12,594 bases of DNA from a bacterium (lineage in GTDB: Bacteria; UBA6262; WVXT01), in the NCBI GenBank assembly GCA_035530055.1, contig DATKVN010000081.1, positions 1-12,594 of the forward strand, in the 5' to 3' direction. The translations under genes were made by a program, and so were the position numbers. The notes beneath the pieces were generated by a model, which saw only the letters and a program-made list of their open reading frames with translations, ran no database searches and had not been told where the DNA came from. Below are positions 9,551 to 12,594 of the stretch, piece by piece; position 1 is the first letter of the stretch, and every line of letters starts with the position of its first letter.

Positions 9551-9597
9551 GGAGTCCTTGCGAAAGCAAGGTTATTCCTCCCTTTCGGGAGGACTCC
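9551..9597. repeat. Palindromic element, GGAGTCC family, inverted copy of 6611-6668
   Basis: GGAGTCC (9551-9557) and GGACTCC (9591-9597) close over CCTTGC-gaaa-GCAAGG (9556-9571) and CCTCCC-tttc-GGGAGG (9577-9592). Read on the - strand it matches 6613-6662 except for a few bases in the linker between the two hairpins. Confidence 0.9.
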
Positions 9598-9614
9598 AGA
9601 TTCAACTCTTTTTT

Positions 9615-9670
9615 GGGCGGCCACGGAGTGCCGCCCCTACATTGACGCGGAGCTTTCGCTCCGCTACTCC
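9615..9670. repeat. Hairpin with CACGGAGTG tip plus half of a GGAGTAGC-family element
   Basis: GGGCGGC (9615-9621) pairs with GCCGCCC (9630-9636) around a CACGGAGTG tip. It is followed by GCGGAGC-tttc-GCTCCGC (9647-9664) running into TACTCC (9665-9670), the right end typical of the GGAGTAGC family. The matching left GGAGTAGC is missing, so this looks like a truncated or rearranged element. The CACGGAGT tip recurs in the hairpin at 10938-10959. It ends 6 bp before the lptF stop codon. Confidence 0.75.
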
Positions 9671-9676
9671 TTTCAT

Positions 9677-10759
9677 TTATTTTGCCGTTCTGTAAATCAT
9701 CCAGGTGCCGGCTATCCCTATTATCAAATTTGGCACCCACACACCGAAGAGGGGAGGGGTGATTCCCTTTTCTCCCAGGGTAATCCCTTCCACCAGGAGA
9801 AACCAGTATAACAGAAACAGGCCCAGGCTCAAGCTAAATCCAATCGATTTCCCCCCCTTGCGCGCTTTTATTCCCAGAGGAATTCCGATTAAGCAGAAAA
9901 CGAATGAAGCAAAAGCCAGGGACCTACGTTGATGGTATTCCACTTCTAATGAATGAGTAGGGATATTATCTCGCTTCAGTTTTCTTATTTCCTGTAGAAG
10001 CTCGGATTTTTCCATCTGTCTGATTCGTTTCGCCGTGGGCGGCGGAGTCTGGGTGAGGTCGAGTGAAATATCGTAATTCTTAAAATAAGTTATGCTGTAC
10101 TTATCGGGGTCATCTTTATCTTTCTGTTGGATGCTCCCATCAAATAACCGGAAAACTACGCGTTTTTCATTCGACACCATATTTCCGTGTTGGGCTGTGA
10201 TTAGAGTGGGAAAACCGGCCTCTTCCATTTTATACATAATTATGCCCGAAAGTTTTCCTTTTTTTTGCTTAATCTTCTCTACGTATAGTCTGTAATCCTC
10301 TATTTCCAGGAAGGTGCGCTCTTCAAGTTTAAGTATGGGATTCTTTTGGACTATCTGGTAGTATAGTTTGTGGAATCGATTGTAAGAGCGGGGCGCTATC
10401 TGTTCGTTAAAGGAGACTAAAAATATACTGACAATAAAACTCAGAATAATGACAGGGAAAAAGATACTGTATAGACTTACACCCGATGCCTGGATGGCAG
10501 TTATCTCGTTATCTGAAGAGAGCCTGCCAAAACAGACAAGGGTGCCCGCCAGGATTGCCATGGGAATGGTGTAAACGAGAATGGAAGGTAATACATATCC
10601 GAGGATCTGGATAACTGATAGCAAGCTTACACCCTTACTAATCAGGAGGTTTATAGAATCGAATAATCTTTCCATAATTAAGATAAAGGTAAATATGAAA
10701 AGAGCAAGAAGGGTAGGAGGTATGAATTCAGTAATAATATAGCGATGTAGAATTTTCAT
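9677..10759 (-). CDS. lptF: LptF-like permease of the LPS export ABC transporter
   Basis: This is the partner permease of LptG in the LptB2FG lipopolysaccharide extractor of the inner membrane. The 360-residue protein has three N-terminal transmembrane segments (about 13-33, 50-75, 97-117), a central soluble periplasmic domain (about 120-270) rich in beta-type sequence such as LEIEDYRLYVEKI, and three C-terminal segments (about 277-355). NEITAIQASG at 84-93 occupies the same offset as NELTAMKASG in LptG, as expected for paralogues. It is first in the - strand operon and has a near-consensus promoter about 55 bp upstream (10815-10843). The ATG at 10759 lacks an obvious Shine-Dalgarno. The presence of LptFG shows an LPS-bearing outer membrane. 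LptA, LptB and LptC are not in this window. Confidence 0.9.
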   Translation of the reverse strand: MKILHRYIITEFIPPTLLALFIFTFILIMERLFDSINLLISKGVSLLSVIQILGYVLPSILVYTIPMAILAGTLVCFGRLSSDNEITAIQASGVSLYSIFFPVIILSFIVSIFLVSFNEQIAPRSYNRFHKLYYQIVQKNPILKLEERTFLEIEDYRLYVEKIKQKKGKLSGIIMYKMEEAGFPTLITAQHGNMVSNEKRVVFRLFDGSIQQKDKDDPDKYSITYFKNYDISLDLTQTPPPTAKRIRQMEKSELLQEIRKLKRDNIPTHSLEVEYHQRRSLAFASFVFCLIGIPLGIKARKGGKSIGFSLSLGLFLLYWFLLVEGITLGEKGITPPLFGVWVPNLIIGIAGTWMIYRTAK

Positions 10760-10814
10760 TTTAATGGTAAGTCCAAGAAATAACCTAGAGTTTGTGTTTT
10801 TTCTATTTAATAGA

Positions 10815-10843
10815 ATTATACATTATTCTATCGATTATATCAA
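10815..10843 (-). promoter_or_regulatory. Sigma70-type promoter for lptF-lptG
   Basis: On the - strand, TTGATA (10843-10838) and TATAAT (10820-10815) are spaced by exactly 17 bp. The -10 is perfect and the -35 has one mismatch. The predicted start is about 50 bp before the lptF ATG. The region is AT-rich, which raises the chance of coincidental matches. Confidence 0.6.
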
Positions 10844-10877
10844 TTGTAAAATTGTGTAAAGATAGCCAATAGAGAAA

Positions 10878-10995
10878 TGTAGCTGCAAAGCGAAACTTTG
10901 CCTTGTAGGGGCGACACTCTGTGGTCGCCCGAAGGAAGGGACGGCACGGAGTCCGTCCCCTACAGGGAAGGCAAAGCTTACGCTTTGCCGCTACA
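10878..10995. repeat. Nested palindromic element between the divergent envelope operons
   Basis: An outer pair TGTAGC (10878-10883) / GCTACA (10990-10995) carries GCAAAG-cgaaa-CTTTGC (10885-10901) on the left and GCAAAG-cttacg-CTTTGC (10971-10988) on the right. Inside lies a second complete element, TGTAGGGG (10904-10911) / CCCCTACA (10957-10964), which closes over GGGCGAC/GTCGCCC (10909-10930) and GGGACGG-cacggagt-CCGTCCC (10938-10959). The arrangement looks like one element inserted into, or grown within, another. It accounts for most of the gap between the lptF promoter and the promoter at 11016. Confidence 0.85.
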
Positions 10996-11015
10996 AGAGG
11001 GCATGTCGAAAGCGG

Positions 11016-11044
11016 TTGACAATAAAGGGAGTCTGTGATATAAT
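11016..11044 (+). promoter_or_regulatory. Perfect-consensus sigma70 promoter driving the riboswitch leader
   Basis: TTGACA (11016-11021) and TATAAT (11039-11044) both match consensus at every base with a 17-bp spacer. Transcription would begin near 11051, about 27 nt before the riboswitch aptamer. Such a strong promoter suits control exerted after initiation by the riboswitch and terminator. Confidence 0.85.
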
Positions 11045-11077
11045 CATTTTAGAAGCTACATAATTTATAGGGTCAGC

Positions 11078-11169
11078 CTGTCTTTTCCGAAAAGGCAAAC
11101 TCCGAGAAATCGGGGGACGCAAAACCACAGTCCCGCACAGCGGGAGGCTGGGTTACCGAAGGAAGACAC
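11078..11169 (+). promoter_or_regulatory. Cyclic-di-GMP class I riboswitch aptamer (GEMM-I)
   Basis: Conserved GEMM-I blocks occur in order: GGCAAAC (11094-11100), a CCGA-GAAA-TCGG hairpin with the docking tetraloop (11102-11113), GGACGCAAA (11115-11123), a CCCGC-aca-GCGGG hairpin (11132-11144) and GGGTTACCGA (11150-11159). Closing helix P1 pairs TGTCTTTTCC (11079-11088) with GGAAGACA (11161-11168), leaving two unpaired T. Aligned from memory to the Vibrio Vc2 aptamer, the ligand-contacting G20 is G at 11094; an A there would suggest cGAMP preference, so c-di-GMP is the likelier ligand. It lies between a consensus promoter and an intrinsic terminator, 312 nt upstream of the SprA-like start codon. 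Whether the ligand turns the gene on or off cannot be told by eye. Confidence 0.93.
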
Positions 11170-11185
11170 GTAGAGAACTATTTAG

Positions 11186-11249
11186 CCGCGAACCAGTGAT
11201 TCGGATGCGGGTCGTACTTTTTTGGAGAAGACTGGGGAGCGGTTTTTTT
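11186..11249 (+). terminator. Intrinsic terminator, riboswitch expression platform
   Basis: CCGC-GAA-CCAGT (11186-11197) pairs with ACTGG-GGA-GCGG (11231-11242), followed by seven T (11243-11249). The GAA/GGA internal loop could form sheared G-A pairs, keeping the helix continuous. A competing hairpin uses the same CCGC with GCGG at 11207-11210 and GAA/TTC inside it, which would prevent the terminator. It starts 17 nt after the aptamer. The loop of about 33 nt is long for a terminator. Confidence 0.65.
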
Positions 11250-11250
11250 A

Positions 11251-11279
11251 TTGTAAATTGGGATTAAATTAGTTAAAAT
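11251..11279 (+). promoter_or_regulatory. Possible second promoter downstream of the terminator
   Basis: TTGTAA (11251-11256) and TAAAAT (11274-11279) are 17 bp apart. If active, it would bypass the riboswitch and give basal expression of the SprA-like gene. The stretch is AT-rich and the -35 is imperfect, so chance is a fair explanation. Confidence 0.25.
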
Positions 11280-11304
11280 ACCTTAAATTATTGGGGTCCC
11301 GATA

Positions 11305-11354
11305 GGAGTGTCAAGCGAAAGCTTGAATAAATACCTCCCTTTCGGGAGGATTCC
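11305..11354. repeat. Diverged GGAGTCC-family palindrome in the SprA-like leader
   Basis: TCAAGC-gaaa-GCTTGA (11311-11326) and CCTCCC-tttc-GGGAGG (11334-11349) occupy the two inner-hairpin positions. The outer stem is reduced to GGAGT (11305-11309) with ATTCC (11350-11354), paired through a G-T wobble. The first hairpin has different arms from CCTTGC/GCAAGG in the other copies but remains fully paired. It has the same orientation as 9551-9597. Confidence 0.8.
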
Positions 11355-11362
11355 AGGACTCT

Positions 11363-11430
11363 GGAGTAGCACCGCTTGCGGTGCGTTTACTTGCTCTGTG
11401 TTATTAACGCGAAACAAGTTTCGCTACTCC
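11363..11430. repeat. GGAGTAGC-family palindrome with an extra hairpin
   Basis: GGAGTAGC (11363-11370) and GCTACTCC (11423-11430) enclose GCACCGC-tt-GCGGTGC (11369-11384) and GCGAAAC-aa-GTTTCGC (11409-11424). Between them TTGCTCTGTGTTATTAAC is the remnant of the GCAGAGC/GCTCTGC hairpin seen in the inverted copy at 6673-6725, now lacking its partner arm. It lies in the 5' leader, 50 bp before the SprA-like ATG. Confidence 0.85.
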
Positions 11431-11480
11431 AAATCTTTTTTGATGAATCAAACCCCTACAACGAAGATTTAAAAGGAAAA

Positions 11481-12594
11481 ATGTTACTTTCCAGAAAAAC
11501 CATTCTATTGGTTTTGATTGCATCCATTGGACTTGCTTTAGTGAGTTCTATGGACGTTAGGGGTGGTGCACTCGAAGATTTTGATGCTTTTATAAAGGAA
11601 AAGGAGAAAGAAAAGGAATTTATCTCCTATAGTCAAGAAGAATGGAATAAGATGAGGGATGAGAAGGAGCAAGGAATATTTATAATTGAAGAAGAACTTT
11701 TGGCTCCGCCGAAAGTGGAAAAGGTAAAAGAAGTAAAACCAGAAGAGGAAGAAGCTGTTCCCCCTGTTCCCGGAGGGATTGGTATAATTCTTCCGTTTGA
11801 GTCGAGGTTGAGCATATCGGGACAGAAGAGGATCTCCATGAAGTATGGTGCTGTATTCTATAAGGATGAGGAGGAGAGGACAACTACTGGCACTCCCGCC
11901 GGGGTTACTGAAGGGTTTGATATGGACCAGGAACTCCAGGTGAAGATTAAAGGAAACGTGGGTACAAAAATTACGGTTAATGTAGACTATGATGATACTG
12001 TAGAGGATAAGAGAGATATCTCCGTGGTGTATAAAGGAGACCCTGATGAAATTGTTCAGGAGGCAGCATTCGGAGATATTACCCTGGAACTTCCCGCAAC
12101 CGAATTTGTCGCCTATAAGAAGAGCGTATTTGGAGGGAAATTGAATATGCAGTATAAGGAATTTAAATTTATGGCTATCGGCTCGCAGACCAAGGGAATA
12201 CCAGAGGAGAAGAAATTTAAAGGTAAGAGCACGTTTGAAAAAAGGGATATTAATGATACGTCGTATCGGCGACGAAAATATTACGAATTGTGGGACGATA
12301 AAAACATTCAAAGCGGGAGTGAACAGGTCTATATTGATGACCGGGATGGGACAAATAATCAGAATGGTGCCGAGATGATGGTGAGAAATGTTGACCTTCT
12401 ACCCTTAACCGGCAGTGCCACATATTACGGATACTTTAATCTTCAGGTTCCGGGACAGGATTATACTATAGACTATATCAAAGGGATTATCACTTTCCGC
12501 AAGACTATTTATGAAAATTATGTCATTGCTGTGGATTATAAAGACTCCAGTGGTCAATTGATTTCGGTGGGCAATAACGGTTACCGCAAGATAC
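11481..12594 (+). CDS. SprA-like giant outer-membrane protein (T9SS-like translocon), 3' end outside window
   Basis: The frame is open from the ATG at 11481 to the window edge without a stop (371 codons), preceded by AAAAGGA (11471-11477). Residues 1-23 form a signal peptide; 31-92 is a charged Lys/Glu-rich segment ending in a proline stretch (VPPVPGG). From about 100 come beta-rich motifs that I recognise from SprA/Sov-type proteins: LPFESRLSISG (104-114), FDMDQELQVKIKGNVGTKI (146-164), VNVDYDD (166-172), a VVYKGDPDEIVQEAAFGDI block (182-200), a SVFGGKL block (215-221), MAIGSQTKG (231-239), and a DYTIDYIKGIITF block (327-339). SprA is the roughly 2,400-residue outer-membrane pore of type IX secretion, known from Bacteroidota. 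Identification is from remembered family patterns, so the coding call is firm and the function moderate. A c-di-GMP riboswitch leads it. Confidence 0.68.
   Translation, partial: MLLSRKTILLVLIASIGLALVSSMDVRGGALEDFDAFIKEKEKEKEFISYSQEEWNKMRDEKEQGIFIIEEELLAPPKVEKVKEVKPEEEEAVPPVPGGIGIILPFESRLSISGQKRISMKYGAVFYKDEEERTTTGTPAGVTEGFDMDQELQVKIKGNVGTKITVNVDYDDTVEDKRDISVVYKGDPDEIVQEAAFGDITLELPATEFVAYKKSVFGGKLNMQYKEFKFMAIGSQTKGIPEEKKFKGKSTFEKRDINDTSYRRRKYYELWDDKNIQSGSEQVYIDDRDGTNNQNGAEMMVRNVDLLPLTGSATYYGYFNLQVPGQDYTIDYIKGIITFRKTIYENYVIAVDYKDSSGQLISVGNNGYRKI

Noticed and set aside
9545-9811. 88-codon + strand frame in the lptG-lptF gap
   Set aside because: It begins in the palindromic repeats and continues antisense into lptF; composition and position indicate a chance frame.
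11538-12311. Long open frame on the - strand (257 codons)
   Set aside because: It lies wholly antisense to the SprA-like gene, which has a ribosome site, signal peptide and recognisable motifs. The - strand product is Phe/Ser/Leu-rich with no domain, typical of an antisense shadow.

Overview
The window reads as a chromosomal segment of a diderm (LPS-type) bacterium of moderate GC, most likely an uncultivated candidate-phylum lineage of the FCB / Omnitrophota / Aerophobota sort. The lineage is inferred from the mix of genes: an LptF/LptG pair, a PorV/TraF-like outer-membrane barrel, a subtilisin ending in a FlgD-Ig-like tail, and an SprA-like giant outer-membrane protein. No rRNA or other taxonomic marker is present, so the phylum is not fixed.

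Layout. (1) Positions 1-4878, + strand: a housekeeping run with the 3' part of a phosphoglucomutase/phosphomannomutase, a sugar-1-phosphate nucleotidyltransferase (GDP-mannose pyrophosphorylase-like), S-adenosylmethionine synthetase (metK) and S-adenosylhomocysteinase (ahcY). The first two make activated sugar for envelope glycans; the last two are the two ends of the SAM cycle. (2) Positions 4898-8356, + strand: a good sigma70-type promoter, then an outer-membrane beta-barrel gene and a secreted S8 protease. (3) Positions 8416-10759, - strand: lptF then lptG, the LPS-export permease pair, behind their own promoter. (4) From 11016 to the right edge, + strand: a perfect-consensus promoter (TTGACA, 17 bp, TATAAT), a class I cyclic-di-GMP riboswitch (GEMM-I), an intrinsic terminator, a repeat-filled leader, and the 5' end of a very large surface protein. 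That gene is open to the window edge, and its first 371 residues look like the N-terminal part of SprA, the type IX secretion (T9SS) outer-membrane translocon.

The most interesting reading is that a T9SS-like export module (SprA-like pore, PorV-like barrel, protease with an Ig-like C-terminal tail) sits next to LPS-export genes, and that the translocon gene is under a c-di-GMP riboswitch. This is inference from motifs and needs homology searches.

A second theme is an unusually dense set of palindromic elements that fill almost every gap. Different sequence families share one plan: an outer inverted repeat closing over two or more short hairpins, many with GAAA (or, on the other strand, TTTC) loops. 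Near-identical copies occur in inverted orientation, arms differ while pairing is kept, and one element is nested inside another.
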